In this document: positions 17,763-23,538 of the stretch, in pieces
Layout: every line of letters begins with the position of its first letter
Numbering within the stretch: the stretch's first letter is position 1
NCBI GenBank assembly: GCA_021846145.1
Contig: JAJZCJ010000009.1
Coordinates: forward strand, 1 to 23,538
DNA from: Bacillota bacterium
GTDB taxonomy: Bacteria > Bacillota > Bacilli > Alicyclobacillales > SLC66
Direction: 5' to 3'
DNA: 23,538 nucleotides
Position numbers and translations under genes: made by a program
Notes under the pieces: model-generated
Told to the model about the DNA's origin: nothing
What the model saw: only the letters and a program-made list of their open reading frames with translations
Database searches by the model: none

Positions 17763-17768
17763 TATGCT
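17763..17768 (+). promoter_or_regulatory. -10 element of the RIC promoter
   Basis: TATGCT resembles TATAAT. No good -35 element exists at normal spacing, as expected of an activator-dependent promoter, and the Fnr-like operator occupies the -35 side. Confidence 0.4.
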
Positions 17769-17800
17769 ACCACTATCACGAATAGATGGGGTGTATCGAA

Positions 17801-18526
17801 TTGTTTAATGTCGGCGATACGTTAGGCGATGTGGTCACAAAATTTCCTTATGCAGCAACTATTTTTAGCCAGTCGCAGATTGATTTTTGCTGCGGAGGTG
17901 CCCGTTCCATTCAACAGGCGTTAGATGAGAAAAATTTGGACGCTCGTGGATTCATGCTTGCATTAAACGCAGCGTGGACAGAACAACAGAGTCAAGATTC
18001 TGTATTTATCAATTGGCAAGAAGCTCCTCTGACGAAACTTGTTGATCACATTCTCCAGGCTCATCACGCTTATCTGCAGCAAAATATGCCTAAAATTGGG
18101 GAATTATCCACGAAAATTCTGCGTGTTCACGGAGAACATCACGGTCAGGTGTTGTCCATATTGCACCGGCAATTCCACTTATTCAAGATGGCCATGGAGG
18201 AACATTTAATTAAGGAGGAAACGCAGGTGTTTCCTCGCATCAAGGCGTTTGAAGAGACGCAGACCGTCGCTGATCTTCGTGCGGTGAATCAGGCGATTGC
18301 CACGTTGGAGCAAGAGCATGAGGAAGCAGGTCAACTGTTGCGGACAATGCGTGAAATCACAGGTGACTACGAACTTCCCACTGACGCTTGCAAAACGTAT
18401 GTACTTACTTTTCAACTATTGAAGGAAATGGAAGACAACACGTTTGTGCATGTGCATCTTGAAAATAACATTTTATTCCCGCGACTGCGCCAATTGGAAG
18501 CTGAATTTCAAGCAGATCGGCGATAG
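17801..18526 (+). CDS. ric: iron-sulfur cluster repair di-iron protein (RIC/YtfE/ScdA family)
   Basis: Cytoplasmic di-iron protein, about 241 residues, that helps rebuild iron-sulfur clusters damaged by nitric oxide or peroxide. The N-terminal domain has IDFCCGG (Cys30, Cys31), the ScdA_N hallmark. A hemerythrin-like domain follows with metal-ligand pairs in LVDHILQAHH, VHGEHH, EEHLIKEE, LEQEHEEA and VHLENNILFPRL. TTG 17801 is chosen because GGGGTG lies seven bases upstream and the product then begins like Staphylococcus ScdA; ATG 17786 has no ribosome site. It has its own Fnr-like operator and promoter, and lies just after the glutaredoxin gene. Confidence 0.92.
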   Translation: MFNVGDTLGDVVTKFPYAATIFSQSQIDFCCGGARSIQQALDEKNLDARGFMLALNAAWTEQQSQDSVFINWQEAPLTKLVDHILQAHHAYLQQNMPKIGELSTKILRVHGEHHGQVLSILHRQFHLFKMAMEEHLIKEETQVFPRIKAFEETQTVADLRAVNQAIATLEQEHEEAGQLLRTMREITGDYELPTDACKTYVLTFQLLKEMEDNTFVHVHLENNILFPRLRQLEAEFQADRR

Positions 18527-18651
18527 GATGCGTTTCCAAATATGTGCAGGGATCTTTTGGCTGAGCGCGTGACTGACCCTAGTGGTTTGGATAGTGCCGC
18601 CTTCCCGTACTTTTTTATAGTACCAGTGGTCGGTTTTTCGATACAGCAAAA

Positions 18652-18915
18652 CTAGGCATTGATCAACTCTTGATACTCGGCCCACAGTACCATTGCGTCC
18701 GGGAAGGCAGCCTCCATAACGCTCCGCAGGCGTGGAGTGGCTTTTCCCACTTTGATTAAATTCCGTTCCATTTCCTCCAACAAATCGGACAACCGAATGC
18801 GGCGATGGGAACCGACCATATGGTACGGAATCTCGCCTGCTTCGAGGACTTTGACGACATGCGTGCGAGAAACCTGCAATATATCGGCAGCCTGTTGAAC
18901 CGACACGATGATTTT
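18652..18915 (-). pseudogene. antitoxin HTH domain fused to a PIN-toxin remnant
   Basis: The reading frame has an excisionase-type helix-turn-helix, SVQQAADILQVSRTHVVKVL then EAGEIPYHMVGSHRRIRL, as in antitoxins paired with PIN-domain toxins. It runs directly into LEEMERNLIKVGKATPRLRS and VMEAAFPDAMV with YQELI, which resemble the middle of a PIN toxin. The rest of the antitoxin, the start of the toxin and the toxin C-terminus are missing. An in-frame deletion probably joined two neighbouring genes. The open frame continues upstream to 19032, but that part is antisense to a PadR fragment and shows no family likeness. The 125 bases between the RIC gene and this remnant hold no recognisable gene. 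Confidence 0.55.
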
Positions 18916-19357
18916 GCGGCTCTTGTCCGAAGCTGAGCACTCGGGTGGTGAATATGAGTTGAAGGAAGCTACGATGCACTCCAGCATCCAGCGGCTTGAG
19001 GCAGACGGTGATATCGAGTGGTATTGGGGCAATGATTCTCAGGGTGGACGGCGTAAGTATTTTCGCATTACCGAAAAAGGCAAGGCCACTTATGCCAGCA
19101 ATAAAAGCAATTGGGAGTACGCAAAGCGCGTACTCGACACCTTTGAGAACTGTATCTTTAATGGCGTTGATTTCAAATATTCTGATTTGCGAGGGATTTG
19201 TTTTGACGGGCAGACCTTCATCGGTGTCAAGTTTGACAAGTCTGCACTGAACGACGTTTCGTTTAGGGGAGCGACACTCAAGAACGTGTCATTCACTCTA
19301 CCTTTTTCCGTGACAAACAACCATTACACACGAGGCAGCGACTTCGAAATGCCTTGA
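18908..19357 (+). pseudogene. truncated PadR-type regulator joined to pentapeptide-repeat segment
   Basis: The first part matches the second half of a PadR winged helix: GGEYELKEATMHSSIQRLE (recognition helix side), YWGNDSQGGRRKYFRITEKG (wing), then NWEYAKRV. Helix 1 and the YGYEI region typical of the PadR N-terminus are missing. From about residue 77 the frame continues as pentapeptide-like repeats (FNGVDFKYSDLRGICFDG, then VKFDKSALNDVSFRGATLKN). It ends abruptly after VSFTLPFSVTN, where related proteins go on. Both ends appear cut, so I call it a decayed gene, although the open frame of 149 codons could still be translated. Confidence 0.6.
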
Positions 19358-19506
19358 TACAACTAGCAGAGGATCCATTTACCAATCAGAACGTCAAAAG
19401 ATTGAAGGGCACGGACACTATGCTCAGGCTCCGCGTAGGGGATTTAAAGCTGATGATCCTAGTAATTTCAATCGGAAACAGGGGTGACGTTTATAACAAG
19501 TTTTAG
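19327..19506 (+). pseudogene. RelE/ParE-family toxin remnant
   Basis: The frame ending at TAG 19504-19506 reads TRQRLRNALIQLAEDPF, then VKRLKGTDTMLRLRVGDLK, then LVISIGNRGDVYNKF. These are the classical RelE/StbE pieces (LxxdPf, kLkG, yRLRvGd, IGhRgdvY). The N-terminal third is missing and about ten residues between RVGD and LVI appear deleted. It partly overlaps, in another frame, the end of the PadR fragment. No intact antitoxin gene is adjacent. Confidence 0.65.
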
Positions 19507-19600
19507 GCTTCCGATTGTGTCATTTTGAGTTCGCCCTTTTTTTCAAAAATGTTTATGTATTTGTTTCGCATAAACCCTGATTCTGTTGCATTCGGGTCGT

Positions 19601-19735
19601 TTACTGCAGTGCGCCATGTGATGCATCTCCACGAAATTGCTGGATATGGCGAAACGCGGCGAGAAACGTTTCCTGTGTCAAATCCTTCGACTCTTCCGAA
19701 TCATTTGTAAACCGATAGCACCACCCGAAAGTGAA
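19601..19735 (-). pseudogene. ECF sigma factor fragment (region 2)
   Basis: On the minus strand the frame reads FTFGWCYRFTNDSEESKDLT, then QETFLAAFRHIQQFRGDAS, and then a stop at 19601-19603. It is a clear match to sigma region 2 of extracytoplasmic-function sigma factors (DltQEtFlrafr..qFrgdas). Regions 2.4 and 4 are absent and so is the N-terminus, so this is a relic. The surrounding bases 19507-19600 and 19736-19856 hold no recognisable gene. Confidence 0.7.
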
Positions 19736-19856
19736 GTAGTATAAAAGTCACCCCGGAGTATGGATTTTATGTAGCCGACGAGATGGCCGTCTTAACTGAT
19801 CGGTCTGAAGCAAATATCGCACACGCAATGGTTTCAAATTCCTTGGTTCTAAAGAG

Positions 19857-20275
19857 ATGAACCAATTGATGGGTGGTTTACAAATGATTAATCTAAAAAT
19901 GCTTATCATACAAATAGCAGGCATGTTCGTCGTTTTTGCTCTCACTTTGTTCCGTTCCGCTGGAACGATCGCGTGTATCGGGAAAATTCGTACCTGTCTC
20001 CAGCCGTGCGTGTCCAAAGTGAGCGGGAACAAACAGTGATATCAACGGGACCTTATAGCATAGTGCGACATCCGATGTATGCCACAGCCTTCATGTTTTT
20101 TATTGGTACATGTCTTTTGCTTGGGTCGGGGTATGGACTCATCGTAAGTTTCGGAATTGTAGTGGGAATGGCATGGAGAGCAGTACAAGAGGAACACACA
20201 TTGCTTTTAGAACTACCTGGCTATGACGAGTATATATCAAAAGTGAAATATCACCTGATTCCTTATATTTGGTAA
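19857..20275 (+). pseudogene. isoprenylcysteine carboxylmethyltransferase-family protein, internal deletion and frameshift
   Basis: The C-terminal part (frame from about 19946 to TAA 20273-20275) is a good match to the ICMT/PEMT-like membrane methyltransferases: SPAVRVQSEREQTVISTGPY, SIVRHPMYATAF, then EEHTLLLELPGYDEYISKVK and LIPYIW. The start (from 19857, MINLKMLIIQIAGMFVVFAL, then FRSAGTIA) matches the first helix of the same family but is in another frame. The central helices are missing. The join lies near CGTTCC-GCT-GGAACG (19953-19967), a short perfect inverted repeat. An active product is unlikely. Confidence 0.7.
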
Positions 20276-20297
20276 TTAAGGAGTAAGCAATTATAGA
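20269..20297 (+). promoter_or_regulatory. probable promoter of the trhP operon
   Basis: TTGGTA (20269-20274) and TATAGA (20292-20297) are exactly 17 bases apart. Transcription would begin near 20304, giving a leader of about 130 bases before trhP1. Confidence 0.5.
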
Positions 20298-20298
20298 G

Positions 20299-20406
20299 TC
20301 CCGCTGGTCTTGAACATCCAGCAAAGCTCGACCAGTCCGGGAACCATGACCGATCAGTGAGCGATGCTGGATTTCCACCACGAACTTCGATAATCTTGTG
20401 GTGGAA
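20299..20406 (+). ncRNA. structured 5' leader of trhP1 (possible pseudoknot)
   Basis: CTGGTC (20304-20309) pairs with GACCAG (20330-20335), extended by TCCCG/CGGGA (20299-20303, 20338-20342) with a 2-base bulge. TTCCACCAC (20373-20381) pairs with GTGGTGGAA (20398-20406) around a 16-base loop. The first loop holds ATCCAGC (20316-20322), the exact complement of GCTGGAT (20366-20372), so a pseudoknot or a switch is possible. It ends 14 bases before the ribosome site. No match to a known riboswitch class was recognised, and no T-box motif is present. Confidence 0.4.
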
Positions 20407-20433
20407 TGTTCGCTTGCATGAAAGGAAGATTGG

Positions 20434-21360
20434 ATGGAACTGCTGGCCAATGCTGCTAGCCTCGATGAAGTAGCGCTATTTTACGAGGCGGGCGCGGATG
20501 CGTTGATTGTCGGTCATGAGCGGTATGCGCTGCGTGTGCCGGGATCGTTTGAAATAGAAGACATTGAGCGAGCCAAACAAATTGCCACTCGTTTGAATCG
20601 TAAACTTTACGTAGCCATGAACGCGTTGTTTCATCAGGACATGCTGGATGAAATTGAAGTGTATATCAAAAAACTGAGAGAAATCGGCGTTGACACGATT
20701 CAATTTGGTGATCCCGCCGTGCTGATGTCACTCGGTCAACAACATGGTGACACGGGTAGTTTGCGTATGCATTGGAACACAGAGACGACATCGACGAATT
20801 ATCATACGATCAACTTTTGGGCGAGAAAAGGTGTTCATCGAGCCGTGTTGGCACGGGAGCTTTCGCTGGATGATGTTTTGGAGATTAAACGGCAGACGAA
20901 CATCGAGATTCAGGTGCTGGTTCACGGGATGACGTGTATTTTCCATTCGAAGCGGGAGTTGGTCAGCAATTTTGCCCGCTATCAAGGGAAAGATGTCACA
21001 GAGGCGTCGTTCGGGCTGGGGCGTCGCCTGTTCGTGAAAGAAGATAAACGAGACGAGCAAAAATATCCGATTTATGAAGATGTGAATGGAACGCACATCA
21101 TGAGCTACGACGACATTTGCATGATTGAACATTTGTCGATGCTCATTAAAGCGGGTATCGATTCTTTGCAAATCGACACCATTTTGAAGTCGCTGGAGTA
21201 CAGCCGCACAGTCATTCGAATTTACCGGGAGGCCATTGATTTTTTACGTGAGTCGCCAAATGCGCCCATTCCTGCTCAATGGATGGAAGCGTTGAAAACA
21301 CTGCAGCCGCAAGATCGGCCATTCAGCACCGGGTTTTATTTTAAGGAACAGATTTATTGA
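20434..21360 (+). CDS. trhP1: U32 peptidase-family protein, tRNA hydroxylation subunit TrhP1 (YrrN-like)
   Basis: Protein of 308 residues like Bacillus subtilis YrrN. The peptidase U32 family members TrhP1 and TrhP2 are needed for prephenate-dependent 5-hydroxyuridine formation at the wobble base of tRNA. Visible: AGADALIVGHERYALR (19-34), FGDPAVLMSL (91-100), HWNTETTSTNYHTINFWA and RAVLARELSLDDV. In the segment where TrhP2 binds its cluster there is only one cysteine (Cys168 in VHGMTCIFHS), so it probably lacks a cluster and acts as a partner. ATG 20434 follows AAAGGAAG at five bases. The methyltransferase gene trmR (yrrM), often upstream in Bacillus, is not in the window. Confidence 0.85.
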   Translation: MELLANAASLDEVALFYEAGADALIVGHERYALRVPGSFEIEDIERAKQIATRLNRKLYVAMNALFHQDMLDEIEVYIKKLREIGVDTIQFGDPAVLMSLGQQHGDTGSLRMHWNTETTSTNYHTINFWARKGVHRAVLARELSLDDVLEIKRQTNIEIQVLVHGMTCIFHSKRELVSNFARYQGKDVTEASFGLGRRLFVKEDKRDEQKYPIYEDVNGTHIMSYDDICMIEHLSMLIKAGIDSLQIDTILKSLEYSRTVIRIYREAIDFLRESPNAPIPAQWMEALKTLQPQDRPFSTGFYFKEQIY

Positions 21361-21422
21361 TGAATGAGGCTGGCATGATGGATATGGTTGACATTATTTG
21401 CGGCTTAAATGAACGGATTTAG
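21360..21422 (+). CDS. possible 20-codon coupling ORF between trhP1 and trhP2
   Basis: An ATG overlaps the trhP1 stop (TGATG) and opens a 20-codon frame beginning MNEAGMMDMVD. Its TAG (21420-21422) overlaps the AGGAG ribosome site of trhP2. The layout is typical of translational coupling, but the peptide is not recognised and could be chance. Confidence 0.25.
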   Translation: MNEAGMMDMVDIICGLNERI

Positions 21423-21437
21423 GAGCGGGATCGTAAC

Positions 21438-22679
21438 ATGGAAAATTTGCGCTTTCAGACAGAGTTGCTTGCGCCAGCAGGAAATCTAGAGAAGTTGAAA
21501 TTTGCCGTTTTATACGGCGCGGATGCGGTCTACATCGGCGGCCATCAATTTGGTCTTCGCTCGAAGGCAGGAAATTTTTCGATGGAAGACATGCAAGAAG
21601 GCGTTCGCTTTGCGCACAGTCATGGGGCAAAAGTGTTTGTCGTGACCAATATCATCGCGCACAACAGCGACTTTGAAGGACTCGAAGCGTATCTTAAGAC
21701 AATCTACGAAATCGGTGTGGATGCGGTGATTGTAGCCGATCCCGCCATTGTCGAGTTTTGTAAACGCGTCACGCCGAACATGGAAATTCATCTAAGCACT
21801 CAGGCTTCCACGACGAATGCGAGAGCGGTGCAGTTCTGGGGCAACGAAGGCGTCAAGCGTGTTGTGCTCGCGCGTGAGGTGTCAATGGAGGAAATAAAGT
21901 CGATCAAGCAAAGTGTCCACGACGTGGAAATTGAAGCGTTTACTCATGGAGCCATGTGCAGTTCTTACTCAGGACGCTGCGTTTTGTCAAACCACATGAC
22001 CAATCGGGATGCGAATCGCGGTGGATGTGCACAATCTTGCCGCTGGAAATATGATTTATATGAAGATGGGGACGAAAAACTCAATGCAAAGGAAACGTCT
22101 CTGCTGCAAAATGATGACGAATACTTCACGATGAGTTCGAAGGATCTCAGCATGATTGAACATATTCCGGATATGATTCGCTTTGGTGTGAACAGTCTGA
22201 AAATCGAAGGCCGCATGAAAAGCGTTCATTATGTCGCGACCGTGGTAGGGACGTATCGCAAAGTGATCGATGCGTTTTTGGCAAATCCGGATGGATTTGT
22301 GTTTAAGCAGGAGTGGAAAGAAGAAATCATAAAGGCATCGACGCGTGGCACGTCAACGGCATTTTTCTATGACAAGCCGACAGATGAAGCGCAGATTTAC
22401 GGGCAGCCGCCGAAAATGGAAAAGTTCGACTTTGCAGGGTTAGTGATGGACTTTGATGTAGAAAGCAGGATCGCCTTGATTGAACAGCGCAATTCGTTTC
22501 AAGTGGGGCAGGAAGTGGAGTTTATCGGCTCGCGCAGAGAGAATTTCACGCAAATTATTGAAGAAATGTGGAGCGAGAACGGAGAAGTGATTTCAGGAAC
22601 AAATGTACCGATGCAAAAAGTACGGGTGAGAGTTTCGCAACCCGTGAAACCGTATGACATTATGCGCAAATCGATGTGA
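21438..22679 (+). CDS. trhP2: U32 peptidase-family protein, tRNA hydroxylation subunit TrhP2 (YrrO-like)
   Basis: Protein of 413 residues like Bacillus subtilis YrrO. The N-terminal barrel begins ELLAPAGNLEKLKFAVLYGA and includes HLSTQASTTNARAVQFW. The four cysteines of the family's iron-sulfur site are present: Cys174 and Cys181 (MCSSYSGRC), and Cys197 and Cys201 (CAQSC). SLKIEGRMKSVHYVATVV and the small C-terminal beta domain follow. It works with TrhP1 in tRNA wobble-uridine hydroxylation (known for the family; inferred here). The AGGAG at 21421-21425 is 12 bases from the ATG, rather distant. It ends with TGA; no terminator hairpin is evident. Confidence 0.92.
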   Translation: MENLRFQTELLAPAGNLEKLKFAVLYGADAVYIGGHQFGLRSKAGNFSMEDMQEGVRFAHSHGAKVFVVTNIIAHNSDFEGLEAYLKTIYEIGVDAVIVADPAIVEFCKRVTPNMEIHLSTQASTTNARAVQFWGNEGVKRVVLAREVSMEEIKSIKQSVHDVEIEAFTHGAMCSSYSGRCVLSNHMTNRDANRGGCAQSCRWKYDLYEDGDEKLNAKETSLLQNDDEYFTMSSKDLSMIEHIPDMIRFGVNSLKIEGRMKSVHYVATVVGTYRKVIDAFLANPDGFVFKQEWKEEIIKASTRGTSTAFFYDKPTDEAQIYGQPPKMEKFDFAGLVMDFDVESRIALIEQRNSFQVGQEVEFIGSRRENFTQIIEEMWSENGEVISGTNVPMQKVRVRVSQPVKPYDIMRKSM

Positions 22680-22937
22680 AATGTTGTGAAGAGCAGTATT
22701 CGCCGCTGTATAACCAGGAATGAGTAAAAAGAATAACACGGAGACGATCAAAAGTACGACTGCCCATGGTGTATATGTCCCAAACACTCTGTATCTCTAA
22801 TATCCTTCTTCCACAGGCATGGTGTAATTTATAATATGCACATGCCTTCTTCCTCGGATATCTGCCCAGACCATCTAGACTGATCGGATTGTGTTCGTGT
22901 ATTTGCTTGAAATTGGTATACCGAAAAATAAAGTCCT
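22680..22937. other. intergenic region downstream of trhP2
   Basis: No convincing gene. On the minus strand a GTG frame (22787 leftwards) begins with a hydrophobic stretch, but it lacks a good ribosome site and runs into the antisense of trhP2. GGCATG (22816-22821) and CATGCC flank an AT-rich core with TATAAT-like bases. Confidence 0.4.
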
Positions 22938-23297
22938 GTGCCGGAAAACAAAGTTGTATACGTAAGAACTTCAGCAGAACTGGAACGGATTATCACATAT
23001 TGTCCATTCTCCGAGACAGTGCGAAGAGAAGCCGAGACATCTACACAGGTAGAGACCTTCTACGTATCCTTGTTACTTAAGCCGGCTGCTCCTGAAGGAA
23101 TTGAACAATTGAGGGGCTTCACCTCTGAAATAGACGAATTTCGAATTCAAGATCGCGAGGTTTATTTGTTGCTTCGTGAAGGGGTAAGGAATTCTAAGCT
23201 TGCGAACAATCTTTTTATGTTAAACGTACTTTCTACCATGCGTAATTGGAAAACTATGAACAAACTCAATGCTTTAGCAAAAGCCATGGAAACTTGA
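22938..23297 (+). CDS. hypothetical protein (119 residues)
   Basis: I do not recognise this protein. It is soluble-looking, 119 residues, with a beta-like start (KVVYVRTSAELERIITY), a middle rich in Glu and Leu (VYLLLREGVRNSKLANNLFM) and a basic, helical end (NWKTMNKLNALAKAMET). The GTG 22938 start lacks a clear ribosome site, so the real start is uncertain and the gene may be truncated. The composition is protein-like and the frame is the longest here, so a real or recently decayed gene is likely. Confidence 0.5.
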   Translation: MPENKVVYVRTSAELERIITYCPFSETVRREAETSTQVETFYVSLLLKPAAPEGIEQLRGFTSEIDEFRIQDREVYLLLREGVRNSKLANNLFMLNVLSTMRNWKTMNKLNALAKAMET

Positions 23298-23455
23298 GAC
23301 ATCGGGATCATGAGTGGCGGATTGTTATTTTGTTAATTGTGGCAATAATCCCATATGACCAATCGGTGATGTGTTGCATGATCATACACCGACGGTAGCA
23401 TGGTCTTATTAAACAGTCGGGCCGTTATGTGCAATAGTGCGTCAAGTTAAAAATG

Positions 23456-23495
23456 TGATAATGTTTTTATCATAGGCTGTTCCTGTCATAGGAAC
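23456..23495. repeat. two adjacent inverted repeats
   Basis: TGATAA (23456-23461) pairs with TTATCA (23467-23472) around TGTTT. GTTCCT (23479-23484) pairs with AGGAAC (23490-23495) around GTCAT. They lie in a gene-free stretch from 23298 to the window end. They could be operators of a gene beyond the window. Confidence 0.5.
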
Positions 23496-23496
23496 C

Positions 23497-23512
23497 TGTG
23501 ATCGCTGTCACC
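23497..23512. promoter_or_regulatory. Crp/Fnr-like site at the window end
   Basis: TGTGATCGCTGTCACC fits TGTGA-N6-TCAC(A/T) except for the last base and resembles the site before the RIC gene. Any controlled gene would lie beyond the window. Confidence 0.35.
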
Positions 23513-23538
23513 TAAAAAAATAAAAGACCCTAGCAGCA

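Noticed and set aside
17786..17800. ATG 17786 as the RIC start
   Set aside because: No ribosome site. TTG 17801 has GGGGTG at seven bases and aligns with the start of ScdA.
18473..18979. 168-codon minus-strand frame overlapping the end of the RIC gene
   Set aside because: Arg/Ser-rich shadow of the antitoxin frame; no recognisable domain.
20276..20433. T-box or other known riboswitch before trhP1
   Set aside because: The T-box core TGGNACC and a following terminator are missing, and no other class was recognised. It is kept only as an unclassified structured leader.
22593..22787. Minus-strand frame with a hydrophobic N-terminus, reminiscent of small spore membrane proteins
   Set aside because: No ribosome site at usable spacing, and the C-terminal part is antisense to trhP2.

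Overview
The window looks like chromosomal DNA of a Gram-positive bacterium of the class Bacilli. The evidence is the strong AGGAGG-type ribosome sites, the frequent TTG and GTG starts, and proteins that resemble Bacillus families (PatB, YfmJ-like reductase, TrhP1/TrhP2, RIC/ScdA, a Zur-type operator). A complete UDP-sulfoquinovose synthase and a matching lipid glycosyltransferase suggest a sulfolipid maker. Sulfoquinovosyl lipid is known from thermoacidophilic Alicyclobacillus, so a relative of that family is my best guess, as inference only.

Layout. 1-3559 (+): zinc-type metal ABC importer (lipoprotein, ATPase, two permeases) behind a Zur-like box. 3556-5761 (-): PatB-like C-S lyase followed by a medium-chain reductase. 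5984-6979 (+): galE. 6976-9817 (-): sulfolipid operon sqdB, gtrA-family gene, sqdX-like glycosyltransferase. 9981-11651 (-): formate-tetrahydrofolate ligase. 11866-12063 (+): unknown 65-residue protein. 12123-12500 (-): panD. 12646-16689 (-): coupled threonine-synthase-like, aldehyde dehydrogenase and class III aminotransferase genes. 16831-18526 (+): stand-alone alarmone-hydrolase-like HD protein, a glutaredoxin interrupted by an in-frame TGA, and the RIC iron-sulfur repair protein. 18530-20275: a cluster of broken genes (antitoxin/PIN, PadR-pentapeptide, RelE, ECF sigma, isoprenylcysteine methyltransferase family). 20434-22679 (+): trhP1 and trhP2 for tRNA wobble-uridine hydroxylation behind a structured leader. 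22938-23297 (+): unknown protein, then AT-rich DNA with inverted repeats.

The most interesting item is at 17429-17707. The reading frame is a glutaredoxin in which TGA occupies the position of the first active-site cysteine (U-G-K-C). A perfect 7-bp hairpin with a small G-containing loop follows 15 bases later. This fits a selenocysteine glutaredoxin with a bacterial SECIS element. It overlaps the HD gene, and an Fnr-like operator sits between it and the RIC gene, which suggests a small redox/nitrosative stress module. Secondary items are the sulfolipid operon with an embedded GtrA protein, the PLP enzyme/dehydrogenase operon beside panD, and the pseudoknot-capable leader of trhP1.
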